NCBI GenBank assembly: GCA_030737835.1
Contig: CM060847.1
Span: 3,190,484-3,254,483 of the forward strand
Length of the DNA: 64,000 bases
DNA from: Acorus gramineus
Taxonomy: Eukaryota; Streptophyta; Magnoliopsida; Acorales; Acoraceae
Direction of reading: 5' to 3'
Shown: positions 36,165 through 49,621 of the stretch, piece after piece
How the letters are laid out: each line of letters begins with the position of its first letter
Position numbering within the stretch: the stretch's first letter is position 1
Position numbers and translations under genes: made by a program
The notes under the pieces: generated by a model
Database searches by the model: none
What the model was told of the DNA's origin: nothing
What the model saw: only the letters and a program-made list of their open reading frames with translations

Positions 36165-37497
36165 AAGTAATAATTTATAATATAATAATATTAATATAAT
36201 AACAAATAATATTCTACGTGTACCGTCGCATCTATAGTCTTCAATTTTTCACTAAAAATACATGTCTTTATAAAAACGTAAAGTCTACAGTAGGATAAAT
36301 TAATATAATTTTTTTGAAAAAGTAAAATAACAAATAATTCTTAAACACTACGATAATATAATTTAATAGCACGATGTATATTACATTATTACATTGTATA
36401 AGTGACTAAGGGATCATTTCTGAACTACAGATAGAATTACAAAATGGGCTAAATGTATCAACGCTATATAAAATATCTCTTATATTAAAAAAACTTCATG
36501 ACTAACTTATGTATTCCAAAAACCACCCCCAACTTACCATTTAACGTGAAGACTGTATCTTGATCATCCCTTAATAAAAGAAACATTTTTTTTATTTTCT
36601 ATAAATCATACTTACTTTTGTTATAAATATTAATAATACCTTGTATTGTACAACATTCTATGTGATAAAGAAAATGGTGACTTTAATATTTACAAATAAA
36701 GTAGATTTCAGGCATTTTTATATAATAAAATAATATATCTAGGCACGTTTGATATATATTAGTTAGCATGTTTGAGTGCTAATTAAAAAGAGGGATCATA
36801 TGTTTAATTATCACCCAAATTGGTCACAGAGAATTTGTGTCACTCACGTGATTCCAAGAAGAACATAATCCATTTTTATTTTGGTTTTTTTATATTATCC
36901 TCTGTCCTTTTCTTTTTCGCTTTTACTGTTTATCTTCACATTTTATTGGATGCTTTCTTTAACCCCACACAAAGTTAACTCAGATGCCTTAATATTTTTA
37001 TATCCTAAAATAAATAATCTAGGGTTAGGTGAGTAAATTCAAGAAAATATTAGGGGCATATTTGAAATTGTATCATTTAAGATTGCCTCAACAAGATGAG
37101 ATCCTAATTTGTTCAAAACTTTGGAATGTTATTCTTTTTTTCTTTTGATGAAAAGCATTAAAGTGAGAAGGTTTTTATTCTTCCAACAAGAAATATTTAA
37201 TGTAATCTGTTAGGTACTCTTTTTTTTTTTTTGGTTTAGAGGGACTGATCCACTCTGCATCAGTTTCAGATCTACTTTTTCATTGGAGGATTCAGATCTT
37301 TTTTGGGAGCCATAGTTAAGCTGGTGAGATTTCAGTGTCAACACACCAAAATGTACGATGTGTTTGTTTGTAAATGATATGGAATAAATATGATAAGAAA
37401 AACAAAGATGACTAAATTATTCTACAGAAATACTATTCGTTCAATCAATTGATCCGGGTTAAATTATAAGGTGGTTTTATTCTTTTACCCCTCATTT
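36165..37497. other. AT-rich intergenic spacer
   Basis: No gene or defined element recognised; a T11 run lies near 37220. Confidence 0.5.
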
Positions 37498-37968
37498 GGA
37501 TCACATGTTAGGGAAGTATAAAAGGGATATAAGGGTGGTATAAGAATGGATAGGAAAAATGACAGTTTATTTACAGAGTATAACTTGTTATTAGTAAGCC
37601 AGTTTAAATTAGTATAAAGAGTATAACAATTCTAAGTAACCCCTAGGATAAGCTATACTCAGTTTATCTATTTCAATGGATAAGTGGGACCCACCTACAA
37701 ATAAAAAAAAACACATCTCATCACATCAAATCACCTATCAACACCTCTTATACATCAATAGAGCCCACATGTCAAATCAATTTTTTACACCTTATTTATA
37801 TTTTATTCTTAATCAACCAAACAACTCAACATATATTATTACGTTTTCCAATGAGAATAAAAAAAAAAACACAACCAAACAGAAAATCTCTTATTCATGT
37901 AGAATTGCTATCTATACTGTCATAGTTATCTATCCAGAATAACTCAATTCATTAATCTAAACGGAGGT
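37498..37968. mobile_element. MITE family B, copy B2
   Basis: Left CCCCTCATTTGGATCA and right TAATCTAAACGGAGG are imperfect inverted ends flanked by TTA, as in Harbinger elements. The interior has ATTATTACG, CACATGTCAAATCA and GTGGGACCC words shared with other family B copies. Non-coding, ~470 bp. Confidence 0.55.
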
Positions 37969-37979
37969 TTAATTAATGA

Positions 37980-38320
37980 GCAGGATCCTCAATCTTGAAA
38001 TGGGTGTGGTACCTGTCAGACAATCAAGTCAGGTGAAATCTTTAAGTTTCAAAGAGTCTCTCAAAATCAAGAAATGAAGTCGCATATCCGATTTCACATG
38101 AGTATCCTCTATTTATAGATGAATGGTGAAGGTTCTAACTTTTTTGACATGGAGGAATCTTTCACGCAGTGTTTGCTGTGTCAGTCATGTGGAACTCCTC
38201 CCGGCTTTGTTTGAATTGGTCGAATGTGCTGACAATTATTTTGATTAAATCAGAATCCTCTACGATTTCTCACTACACTCAGTATATGACTTATTTAGAC
38301 TGCGGACAATTAATAATTCT
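37980..38320 (-). mobile_element. Possible LTR-like remnant (fossil)
   Basis: It shares with the 10490-11040 segment a minus-strand TATA context (CTATAAATAG at 38118-38109 followed by AGGATACTC). No coding parts or partner LTR are visible. Weak assignment. Confidence 0.25.
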
Positions 38321-39015
38321 CAAATGTGTGTTGTCTTAATTTGGAAGTGCTCATCCTCGGACACGTACTGTCCTCAATGCAGCTCCTTAGAAACGCTTGG
38401 ACCTCAGGCGATCTGGTCTATGGTCTTCATATCACTAAATTGATCAATGACAAGACTTGGTGGATATTTTTTCCTTCACAATTAATACAAGAAATAAACA
38501 CAAAAACATCACATCAAAAAAATAACAATTTGTATGAGATGTGAGATTAAACCAAACTGGTATGATCAAACAAGCAAGTGTAATAAGAAACAATTATATA
38601 TATGGTTCTTTATTGTCACACATTTATAAGGTGGGTCCTCTCAATCTGATATGCCAACTCAGAAAGAGTTGTGATTTCTTATTCGAAGGTATCCTTATCC
38701 AACATATTGGATGAGTAGACGCACTTTGTTTTCAATTCTTCCACGGATCAATCAAAAGAAAATAAGTGATAAGGCCTAATTAAGTGTGGGACACGATTTC
38801 TTCTTATCTTTGATTGTGAGTCTTCTAAAGTGATTGGAAGTTAGGAACTATTGCAATTATTGATCTTGGATTCCACCATGCAATTACATGCAATTATCAT
38901 TAAATATCACCCACGCATACAATTAAATTGTTAACTTGCCTTTTCTTTGTAATATTGTGCTTTATTAGTGAATCTTGCAATTTCATATGAATCACATATA
39001 TATGGATATTTTTTA
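38321..39015. other. Intergenic spacer
   Basis: No gene recognised; may include more remnant LTR sequence from the left neighbour. Confidence 0.4.
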
Positions 39016-39440
39016 GCCCCTATTTGTATAGCGAAAAAGGAGGAAAATAGGGGTGGATTGGGTGGAATAAGGATAAATATTGTTTGTTTAACTGGAATAA
39101 CCGAGTATAACTATTAGAAAATAGGTGGAAATAACATAATATTGATATTTTAGGTCCCCTTAATTAAAATTATATTATTTCACCAAATCTATAAAGACTC
39201 ACATGTCAAATAACATGTCATTAACTCTTATAAATCATGGGACTATATGTTAAATCATTTTTTATATTTTAATTTATAAATCATTATGCACATAGTATTT
39301 TTTTATTCAAAATTTATCCATGATCAATCAAACAAAAAACTTCATTATTACGTTTTTAAATGAAAATAACTAAACATACATATAATAAAATAAAAAATAA
39401 TTTATTCAATTATTGTTGATATAATTTATATACATTTCAT
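39016..39440. mobile_element. MITE family B, copy B3
   Basis: Begins after TTA with GCCCCTATTTGTATAGCG and carries the family words ACTCACATGTCAAAT and CATTATTACGTTTTTAAATG. This copy has the uninterrupted form of the site that the hAT element at 28218 occupies in another copy. The right end is approximate. Confidence 0.5.
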
Positions 39441-40822
39441 AAAATAAAGTATGCATTTTAATAAAAATACAATATATATATACTCAAATTAAATCATCTA
39501 ATAAAATGTATTATGAGTTCAATCATTCATCTAAAAACAAATTCGCATACCTAACGATATGCAACATGGTTACCAAAAAGCATTTCTTCATAACATGCAA
39601 GAACATGTGGGTTCGAAGCTCTCTTTAGGTATATAGAGTAGCAAATAATTTAAATATATAGGGATAGCCCCATATGTTGAAATTGATACTCATCAACCAT
39701 ACTATCAACTATCTATAACATGCATAGATAAAGTTTATATATATATATATAACTTTGGTCCAATCCGGATTTTCCAGAATAAATAAACCAGAAGAGCTAG
39801 GTCAGCATGAACAGGTGAAGTACAATAAATAATAGAACAATAAAGAGCGAGCAGTTTTTGGGAGTTGATGAGTCTATCAAATTGGGAATGAGAGCTGACA
39901 AAAAGTGGTGCCTCCCACTTTAAAGTTTTTATCAAATTATACTTCTCTCTGGTTTCAGAGCCTTTAACATGATCCTTTCATTGATAATAATCACTTTAAG
40001 TTGAACAACATAAGTAAAAAAAATCAATTTCAAGAGTGCAAGACAAGAAAACCTATTCAATTACACAGTCCAAATTCCAAAGCCACCAGGAATCATGGAA
40101 GTAATAGAAAAAAATAATTGCCCATCAACATATTATTCATGTGATAATCAATGGTGAAGGGGACTTTCAATAAGATTATCATTCCTCCAATTTAAAGAAA
40201 ACAGGCTGTCCCCTGGTGTCTGAACAGTCTTTTGGAAATTGAGTTTGAAAAAAAAAAGAGACTTTTCACTTGATTCAACTTTTGAAATTAGTGTAATTTT
40301 CAAGTTAAAGGAAAACTATTTTTCTTAAATTCTTATAAAAATTATTTTATTTAAAAATTGTGGACCTGAGTATTTGAAAATGAATTTGGATGAAATTCTT
40401 ATTTGAAATTAGGTCAATTTTTTAAAACAACTTATACTCTGATTTGATTAAAATAATCGATTCTAGAAGAATTATTAAGAATTAGTTTTTTTATAAAAAT
40501 TGAAAATATACTTTGTGACTGACACAAGGTTAGCTTTCATATTGCTCATGTTAGTGTTATTTGGGATAACTGAATTATTTGAACAAGCAGCTAATGCTAG
40601 TCAAGGGTACTCTCTTTTGAAACTTTGGTTTAGTATGAAAACATAAAAATCAAAAGTGAATTTATTGCAAAAGCAAAAACTTCAAAGGTGGTCCAGACTC
40701 ATTTCTAAATGCAAACTAAGAAAATGAATGTGTATCATTAATTTAGTTACACGATTAGTTGACTAAGCATTTGTCATATGTTTTATTATTTTTATTTTAA
40801 CCATCAAATTATCTGACTTTCT
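39441..40822. other. AT-rich intergenic spacer
   Basis: No coding region or defined element recognised. Confidence 0.5.
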
Positions 40823-41065
40823 AAAGGTATACTTGGATGTAGATTTGATAATTAGTTTTTTAAAAAAAAACTAAGTTTAAAATTGATTTATAGGAAGATT
40901 CTCCACAGATTATGAAAAAGTTAATTTTGAACACTTATTTGTAAAAATATCTCTCCAGCTTTTAATTAAACTATAGCTGCTTTTTTTTTTTGTTTGAAAA
41001 GAGTTCGAAGAAATCAAATTCCTATAGATCAAAAATTTTTCAAACTCACATCCAAACACCCCTTT
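40823..41065. mobile_element. MITE with GGATGT-type terminal repeats
   Basis: Left AAAGGTATACTTGGATGTAG and right CACATCCAAACACCCCTTT are inverted with a few mismatches. The ~243-bp interior is AT-rich. TAA/TTA at the edges suggests Harbinger. Confidence 0.55.
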
Positions 41066-41344
41066 AATTTAGAATCATAATTCATGGCTGATTAAATCTA
41101 TTTAATCTTGTCCATTTATTTTCTACAAATTTTTAATAACCAAAATGAAAACGATTAAGTTTCAGCTATTTCAATGTCAATTGTACGATCGTATAATTCG
41201 ATCGTTATTTAATTATGGATTTTCATCTTTAATTGTCTTTTCAATGCAATACAAGCTTCAAAATCATGTGATCAAGTTCGACGATGTCAAGGAACCTCTG
41301 GTGTTGTTGGATGACTTGAATCACATTTTTTATAGAAAAATTTG

Positions 41345-41960
41345 ATGGATAGAGAAGATAATTGAGTTTGCTAAGAGGATTTGCTATCTTTAAAGTGATA
41401 GTTGCACCTACTCAAAATGAGTTTGCTAAAAGGGTCTGACAAATTCATTTCCAGGATACAATAAACTTTGAGAGTCTGCAGATAACAATTTAAAGAACTC
41501 TCACAACACGCTTAAAAACAAAAACTGATCATCAAAGTGTTCCATTAACACTCTTTAAATAAGTCATGAAGGGATGCAACCTTTGCATTCTTTCATAATT
41601 TTAGTTATCACATGTGAGAAGAGATGCCTGTTATAAAAATATAAATGAATGCATGTATTGGGGAAGTATCAGTTGGCTAAACAATTTGAATTTCAAAAAT
41701 ATGAAATCCAGTAAAAATTTTATCATATTATTTGGGGAAGTGCGCACACGTGCGCGTAAGCACATACAAGTGTAACATGTGTAGCATGTGTGGTCTCCCT
41801 TTGTCTTTTCCAAGACACCCTTCCAGAAGTGGTTAACTTATGAAGTAAAAAAAAAATTTCAATTTTTTGATGTGGGACTATTATCAAGCAACTACCATAT
41901 ATTACAATCTATCTTCTTTAACATTTTGGCTTCTCAATTTCTCTTTGCCTTTTGTTTTGA
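41345..41960 (+). repeat. Dispersed repeat R, copy 1 (unidentified)
   Basis: This segment matches, in the opposite orientation, 52890-53600. Shared words include AAAGTGATA, GAGTTTGCTAAAAGG, GAACTCTCACAACAC, GCAATTTGAATTT or its variant, AAATCCAGTAAAAA, GTAACATGTG and GTGTGGTCTCCCTTT. It also contains an alternating purine-pyrimidine patch (CGCACACGTGCGCG). The corresponding part of copy 2 has an 89-aa open frame, but this copy is interrupted. I cannot name the family. Confidence 0.6.
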
Positions 41961-42069
41961 TTACTTTGTGTGTTTTATTTGTGTTGAAGTTGTTTGTGCA
42001 TGCCTTGTTTTCAAATCTCTCTCATTCAGCACCTCAAAATCTGAAATGTACAGTTACTTTTGAAGTTTT

Positions 42070-43111
42070 TGTTTTCAAATTTCTACGTAATCATCCAACA
42101 CATCAAAATATAGGATTTACAGCCACTTCAACCAAAAAAAAAATCTAACTTTGAATTTTAAATTAAATTATTTTATGTTTTTTTTTTAAGCGAAAGGTAG
42201 ACATTCTACCGCGGTTTCTATTAGAAGTATAGTAGTACAAGTCTGAACTTAGAGTAAAATAAAGATACATCGAAAGAAAATAAAAATGAACAATATAGAT
42301 GATAAGGGGGGAAGAGAAGAACAATGAGGGTCCAGACAAAAGAGGTATCTAACCAACCCGAAAGACAAACACATTATCTCTCAATGTTCAAGAGATTCCC
42401 ATCGGGGATTATTTAATGTTCAGTTCTGATACACGGAATCCCATTTGCAACCCCGTTTGCAGCTTGATATACTTTGATATTGCGTTATCATAGTGTATAG
42501 CTTCTATCATAATGTATGACACTATTTTTTTAAAAAATTTTCAATTTGAAAAAAAATATATTATTATATCTCAATATATATATCATTTTATATAATAGTA
42601 TATACTTTAAATGAAGAGTATGATTTTTTTATTAAGAAAAAATGATATAAAGCAGTGGAGGATTTTTTTTTCCTTTTGTTTTGTGTTGGAAATGTTGGGA
42701 GCTCTCAATTTATTTAGGTATTTATATTTCAATGTCAGTTTGAGAATTTATATTTTATTTTATTGAGTTTGTTTCTACCACATTATCAACTTCTAGAATG
42801 GGTTGGCTGCATGTGTGTCAGTGTGTTGTGTGGAGCATGTATGCAGGTGGAGGTGTGTACTTTGTGTGTGGCGTGTTGTGAGAGGCAGGTCATATGTCAG
42901 CATTGTAAAGATCCGGCCTGGATAATATCCTAAACAAAAGGTTGACCCTTTATTCAAATCTGAAATTTTTAGTAATTAACAATAATTTTTGTTTATTTGT
43001 TTGGTTTGGCTTGGTTTTGTTTGTTTGGTTTGGCTTGGTTTTGCCTAGTCTTATAATAATGATTCTTTTTACAAAGAAAAAGAACAAACCATGTCAGAAT
43101 CCAATAACAAT
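42070..43111. other. Intergenic spacer
   Basis: No gene recognised. About 42420-42640 resembles the 'ATACACTA' type segment at 11270-11450. The stretch at 42800-42890 is GT/TG-rich. Confidence 0.4.
42996..43043. repeat. Two exact tandem copies of a 24-bp unit
   Basis: The unit TTTGTTTGGTTTGGCTTGGT plus TTTG is repeated head to tail, starting at 42996 and 43020. Confidence 0.85.
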
Positions 43112-43352
43112 TAAGATACATTTAAAAACACAGTTAAAAAATAACTTTTAACTTTTAATGTTTTATACACATTTTTTAAAAGTGTAATAATGATGAATGT
43201 TTTATGAAACACAAATTTTAAGACACAGTTCAAAAATAAAATCTTATAATAATGATATATTTAAATTGACTTGTTTGATAACAGTTTTTAACTTTAACTC
43301 ATTAAAAAACTAAAAACTATTTTTAGGGTTTTGCCCAACAAGGCCTAAAAGT
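43112..43352. mobile_element. MITE-like element, family D, copy 2
   Basis: Matches 1222-1446 in order: AAGATACATTTAAAAACA at the left, GTAATAATGAT and TTTTATGAAACACA in the middle, CTTGTTTGATAACAGTTTTT and GGGTTTTGCCCAACAAGGCC at the right. Non-coding. Confidence 0.45.
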
Positions 43353-43479
43353 CCCATTACAATTATAACTCACTAACATTCACCATCTTATACAACAAAC
43401 AACTTCCCACTCATAAATCACAAAACTCATTAACATCAATAAAACAGTGACCAACCAATAATTCATATTTCCACAACCA

Positions 43480-46400
43480 TCACAACCTGCTCTTCTTCAG
43501 CGTCCCCATCTCTTTCGCCCTCGCCCTGAGCAAGTGCTTCTTGATCTTCCCCGTTGCCGTCTTCGGCAGCGGCCCAAACACCACCGACTTCGGCACCCAG
43601 TACGCCGGCATCCTCTCCTTGCAAAACTTCATTATATCCTCCGCCCGCCCTGCCTCCTCCGCCTTTCCTTTCAGAGTCACAAACGCGCACGGCGACTCCC
43701 CCCACTGCTCGTCTGGCCTCGCCACCACCGACGCCTCAAGCACCGCCGGGTGCTGGTACACCACGCTCTCGACCTCCAGACTGCTTATGTTCTCGCCGCC
43801 CGATATGATTATGTCCTTCGCCCGGTCCTTCACTTCAATGTACCCGTCCGGGTGCTTCACGCCCAGGTCGCCCGAGTGGAACCACCCGCCCTCGAACGTC
43901 TCCTCGTTCGCCTTCGGGTTCTTCAAGTACCCCTTCATGACTACGTTTCCCCGCATCACTATCTCCCCCATCGTGGCCCCGTCAGCGGGGACAGGTCGCA
44001 TCGTCTGGTGGTCCACAACGTCCAGGCATTCGAGGCCCACGTAGCGGACGCCTTGACGGGCGTGGAGGCGTGCGCGGGCGTCAGCTGGGAGGGAGTCCCA
44101 TTCGGGTTTCCAAGTGCAGACGGTGGAGGGGCCATAGGTCTCGGAGAGACCGTAGGTGTGGGTGACGCGGAATCCGAGGCTGGACATGGCGGAGAGGACG
44201 GACGGGGGAGGAGCCGCGCCGGCGGTCATGACTTCAACGAGACGGGGGAGGGGGAGGATGGTGTCTTCGGGGGGAGCATTGATGAGGGAGTTGAGGACGA
44301 CAGGTGCGGCGCAGAAGTGGGTCGCGCCTTGGTTGGCTATGGCGGAGAAGATGGCCTTGGCTGTGACCTGAAAATGGCAGAGAAAATAAGCTACATCTGT
44401 GGGACACCCATCAATTAATACACCTCCACCTTTATATTTATGTCAATCATATACTCAAAGGCAGATAATTTGCAGCATAATATAAACACAGGACAGTCGT
44501 ATGAACAGTAGACTTGTATACAAAGCAGTTTAATACATGTAACTTAATGAATGCTTACATGAACCCAGACGTGAATCAAAGAATTCAACGTGAAGGACTG
44601 ATTTCAAACTCAGTTTATGATAGCTTACTTTAAAGATAATAATAATATTGCCTGGATGCATCAAATATTTGAATGTCAAATGAACAGAGTATATGGCACT
44701 TGAATATGCATAGATAATCCTCAGCCATTGTAAAATTGGATTATGCACAGCATGTCATGATGTTTGATTATCCTCAGCCATTATCCCAAGATGCTCGTCT
44801 GCCATAACCATTCACAACTTTCATGCAAGTCAAAACAATGACAAGTAATAAAAGTGTAAGATAAAAAGTAGAAAGGATCAGTGGAATCGATAGAGTTCTT
44901 GAACAAAAACATATAGCAAGTGGTGAAACCTGTTATACACATTTCCTCATTTTTTTCTCCGACACTGCACACACCAAGTTCAGCAAAAGAAGGTTTTCAG
45001 CAAGCGGTCTATAAACTATATGACCTAAACTGTTCAAGTAACCATCGAAAGCAGATATATATATGTCATGTTTGACAACTGCATCCAGTTTAAAGTCATA
45101 TCCACATTGATATTTGAGCAAAATTTGAGCCATGCTCGTCACTTGCATTTTCATACTCATACTTCTTGTTGAACTTGTATATACCACTTTGTTGATTCTC
45201 CATCAATCCATTGAAGCTAACCCTATCTGGGAATAACTGCAATGAATTGAGTCCCTTATTCCCCAAATTTATCTCACATTTCTATTTTTATGTAACAAGA
45301 GAGTAGTAAGATTAAATTAATCCAATCACTCTGTCGCATTCATGCCCAATCTTGCATTGTACAACTAATGACCATATGGATGGATTTTCATTGATAACAT
45401 TTACAATACTTGGGCTAGCAATACATGAACAAAGTAATTACCACCAAATGTCTGGTACAACTATGATGAACTACAGAAAGAAGCTATATATTTTTCACAA
45501 TCACTGAACAGATAAGACTAGATAAGACTGTCTATACCTTGTAAAAAAGCTCATAAAATTGCACAAACACTAACTCTAGCAATTAATGCATTAAATAATG
45601 GTTATGAAATTTACGAAAAACTATTATATTGATATATTCCTATATAACCAAAAAGACCACAATGTCCTAGAAGGCATCTCAACTCATGAAAACTGCCCAA
45701 AAATATATTAAAATGGTAATGCAGTTGCAGACATTTGAGCAGATTCAATTCCAAAAAAAAAGGTCAAAAAAATGGTTTCATTATGCATTTCTACAAGGAA
45801 TTGGAGATCGTAAAGAAAACCAAAAAGGTCATCCTAGGTACAATTATACATGGTATGCTCCAATTTGCTAAGAGTATCCCAGTACTAAAAATTGGTTTTA
45901 TTATGCATTCCTACAAGTATTTCCATATCAAATAAGAGATTCTCAGATGATCCAACATTTCAATTGATTCAGAGGATCTCAGTACTCAAACTCATCCCGT
46001 GCTACATCCCCACATAAAAGTCAACATAAAATATCCTACCTATATTTCCAAAGTTTGACGAACCTAACTGGATAAACACAGAACATTCTGTCATCCTACA
46101 ACATGTTTGAGAAAATTATATATTTTTTATATAAAATGCCTTTTCAAGTCTTGGATAAAATAGATGATTGGAAAAACTACAGAGCCAGCTCATCCGATTA
46201 CTGCTAATTATGACCAATGTTTATGCAATATGAACCAACAATCAAACAAATAATGGCTTCTATAAGAAGGATTTCTTTTTCCATCAAAGGGAACTGCAAG
46301 AAGATTTATAATGGAATCTCCAATGGCATACCTGGCGAAGGCATATGCTTGTTCCACAGAGAGCTGCAAGAGTCCAAGTGAAGCACCAACCATTGCAATG

Positions 46401-49098
46401 GAACATTGGCAGAGTCCACAAATATGTCGCCCCTTCGTTTATACGCCATATAACAGGATTACTTAGAGCCATGATATATGCCCCCCTGTGACTCAACACA
46501 ACCCCTTTTGGACTGGATGTTGTCCCAGAAGTATAGCCTAATGCAATGCTATGCCATTCATCTGCTGGTGGTTTCCAAGCATACTCAGGATCACCGGATT
46601 CTAAAAAAATTTCATAGTCAATGGCACCTTTCCTAATAGCACTCTGAAGTACACCAGGATCACAGCTCTCATCACCAATGACAATTAATAAAGGCCGCTT
46701 GAAACTGCTTTTATTTTTGTCAGCAATGATCTTCAGGGCTTCCTCTGCTAAAGAAAAGTATTCCTGGTCTACCATAACACAAGCAGCTGATGAATGCTCT
46801 AGTAAGAAGGCAACAGTTGGACCATTCAAACGTATGTTGACACAGTTCACAACAGCTCCAGCCATCGGTACTGCAAAATGTGCTTCATAAATGGCGGGTA
46901 TGTTTGGCGCAATTACAGCAACCTAACAAAGAATTACAGAATAAACAAATTTCAGTTTTGAAACATCAGTTTCAGCAATCCCAAAGAGGCATCAGGAATG
47001 TAAGATAATAATGCTATGAACTGCAAGGTATCTTGTACCCTTTTATCCTTCTGATGTTTTCTACTTCAGCGTGCAATTCAAGAAATTAACTAGATTATAT
47101 AATTTGAGAAAAAAGTGCAATTAAAAAAAAACCAGAAAAGATGTACTGACATAAACATGCTGCATATCAAATCCACATTCATCAATTAAGACAAAAAAAT
47201 GTGGAAACATCAACTACCGCAAGCTACATATGGGTTAAATTAAATGAGTAAGAAAAGTGGAGATAAATGATTGTCTTTTTCGTCATATTTGATAACCATC
47301 TTAGCTAGAGCATCAAGGAAAAGCGTAAAATACATCGCACATCGATAAGGATAACCATAATATCCATCATTCTTCTCATTCTGAAATTCCACGAGTTTTA
47401 TAATCCATATGTGATGGAACTTACTTAAACCTCAAGATGCAAAAAAAAGAAAGAAAAAAGAAGCAAAACTCAAATGAACTAAAAAACAGAGTTCTAAGAT
47501 CAACTTGCAGAAACTGTTCATCATTAAAAATTATAAATTCCACTTTAGCTAGAACAAAAACATTATGAACAAGTCAAGTTGACATCAACCACTTAACAAT
47601 GAGTTCTCATATATGAATAAGAAACAGAGCCGAAATTACTTAAGCACTAACATTAGCTGGCATGGTGTGATATTAAAAACTTCCACACAACATAGGGAGA
47701 AAAAAACTTAAAATTTACGTAGAACTTTTCGTCATTTTTCAATTGCCTAAATAAACAAGAGGTTTTTCAATTGCCTAAAAGGACATCGAAATAGCCATTC
47801 CATAATGCATCTAACATTTTTTTTAAAACATCCACACTTTCGAAGTTTTTTGTACACCTTGGAATAAAATGTCACATGATCATGATCATTCATTTAATCC
47901 ACCAGTTACATTGAATGAAACCGTGCTGCGTTATCTTTATAAGATTTGCCTGTCAGTGTAACAGCAATCATTAAACGAGTTCTGTGTCATTCTGGTTTCA
48001 ACACATTTTATTCAAAGTAATCCCTTTTGGCCCAAAATTTATTCAATCCACATTTCATTCAATTCAACATTTGGCCACATTTTATTCCATGTATTTATTT
48101 ATTTAAAACATTATTATTGGAGATACCAACTATGGAAATATTTTAGATTTCCATACATATAGCAGTTAGAGGTTGTTTAAGAAAGGGAAAATACAAAAAA
48201 AAATCGTTTAAGAGTTAGAAATACCCAAATCAACTACTTTTAAAAAATTTACCAAAAAAAGTCTTATTTTTCAATTTTAGAAATTAAAAAGACTAACATT
48301 CCCTCATGTAATTTTTAGACTCTCTCTTATCATATTTAACATATTTCATAATCATCATCTAATTGAAAATTTAATATAAATATAATGAATGATGTTTATT
48401 TGAGAGTGGTTTTACATGCTGTTAAATTTTTTAACTATTCTATCAAAATTGTTAAAATCGTCAAAATTGTAATTCATAAATATATAAGATTTTTTTGAAT
48501 TTTTCTAAAAAATTTTAAATTTTTCTATTTTTTATATTTTATAAATGTATTGCATATAAATGTTTTTTTGTATAATATTAAGCATATATAAGTGTCTTAA
48601 AAGACTTTAAATAAATAAATAAAATAAAAACGTTTGAAAAATATAAGTTCATTAAAACTTTCAAAGATGTGAATATTCTCTCTGGTCAAAGTAAAAAAAA
48701 AAAATTTCCAATCGTAAAATCAAAAGAGAAGTAAAAAAAAAAACATTTTTTTTTTGTGTGAAATCCATATCAACCCGAAACGAACTTGAACGCGATTCTT
48801 ATATACATCAGACTAAAAGACGAATCAAAAAATGCTTTTTTTGTTTCAATTAGTTTAACAAGGGAACATCGAGGATTACCGTAGACCCGTGACCGATCGA
48901 ACGGCGGGAGAGGGCGGAGGCCAGTCGGCGGCACCTCTGGTAGGTCTGGAGCCAGGTGTACCTGATCGAGCCGTGGACGATCGAGATCCGTTCGGGGTGA
49001 ACGACGGCCGCCCGTTCAAGGAACCAAAGCGGCGTCAGAGCCGTGTAGTTCGCCGCGTTTTTCGGGAGGTCGTCGATGTCCCTCTCCACCGCCGCCAT
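43480..49098 (-). CDS. Peroxisomal short-chain acyl-CoA ligase, AAE7/ACN1-like
   Basis: Exons in transcript order: 49098-48880 (73 codons), 46922-46332 (197 codons) and 44367-43480, all phase 0; product 565 aa. AAE7 (ACN1) converts acetate or butyrate to the CoA ester with ATP in peroxisomes, feeding the glyoxylate cycle. The protein is an ANL-superfamily adenylating enzyme: N-terminal NYTALTPLWFLERAA, P-loop-like YTSGTTSSPKG (203-213), MFHCNGWCFTW, HTYGLSETYGPST, the hinge region WFHSGDL and GYIEVKDRAKD, SGGENISS, and the catalytic Lys about 544 in TATGKIKK. The last three residues SRL are a strong PTS1 signal. Length and sequence fit AAE7 very closely, but related peroxisomal AAEs (AAE11/12) also end in SRL, so exact substrate is inferred. 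Two introns of nearly equal size (~1.96 kb each) separate the exons; I recognise nothing coding inside them. Confidence 0.94.
44368..46331 (-). other. Intron 2 of the AAE7-like gene
   Basis: 1,964 bases, GT-AG, AT-rich. Contains several short open frames without recognisable motifs and no defined transposon. Confidence 0.7.
46923..48879 (-). other. Intron 1 of the AAE7-like gene
   Basis: 1,957 bases, GT-AG, AT-rich with several A or T runs. No defined transposon ends or coding sequence were recognised. Confidence 0.7.
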
Positions 49099-49104
49099 TA
49101 GAGC

Positions 49105-49158
49105 CCTCTCTCTCCTCTCTCTCTCTCTCTCGACTTCCCTCGCTGGACCGTTTTTATA
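49105..49158 (-). promoter_or_regulatory. Core promoter and GA-rich leader of the AAE7-like gene
   Basis: On the minus strand TATAAAAA (49158-49151) lies ~53 bases before the ATG. A GA repeat (plus-strand CTCTCT, about 49108-49132) covers the expected start and leader, so the leader would be only ~25 bases. Confidence 0.55.
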
Positions 49159-49220
49159 GTGAGAGGGCCCGGGTCAGGTCATATGTCACCGCGACTCCAT
49201 TTAAAGATAGATGATACGTC

Positions 49221-49467
49221 CTACGTGGCAATTATATACGATCCCTAGAACGTCCGGACCAGGGGAGTTCGACCACGTGTCACTTGGTGAGATGGGGAAC
49301 ATTGAAAGGACGGTAATTATTCATCCGTTTTGGTTGAACTGATGTTGTGGGACCCGTGTAATTTAGAGTCGTCTAATCGATGGGGTTTGTTTCCTTAAGA
49401 ACGATAAATACCGCATGATCTGTGATATTGGGGACAGTGATCAGAGGGCAGGGGGTCTTCCACGTGA
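49221..49467 (-). promoter_or_regulatory. ACGT-core elements upstream of the AAE7-like gene
   Basis: CTACGTGGCA (49221-49230), CCACGTGTCA (about 49273-49282) and CCACGTGA (about 49460-49467) lie 120-370 bases upstream of the start; another CCACGTGC is near 49609. These are G-box/ABRE-like sites, suggesting bZIP or bHLH control; no data here prove it. Confidence 0.4.
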
Positions 49468-49621
49468 AACTTACGCTTGTGATTGGATTAACGGGAGAGG
49501 ATATGTGTGATGAATAAAGAAAGAAAAAGTCAAATTGACATCATAGGGAAATTCAATTATTAGATTTTATAAAATAACTGATTAGGGGTAAACTAAGGAG
49601 ACCACGTCCACGTGCGATAGA

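Noticed and set aside
41145-41345. 66-aa open frame (begins MKTIKFQLFQCQ)
   Set aside because: AT-rich, no family, no splice or promoter context; adjacent to the unidentified repeat but not supported as a gene.
43534-44418. 294-aa plus-strand open frame
   Set aside because: Antisense to the AAE7-like last exon; no recognisable protein.
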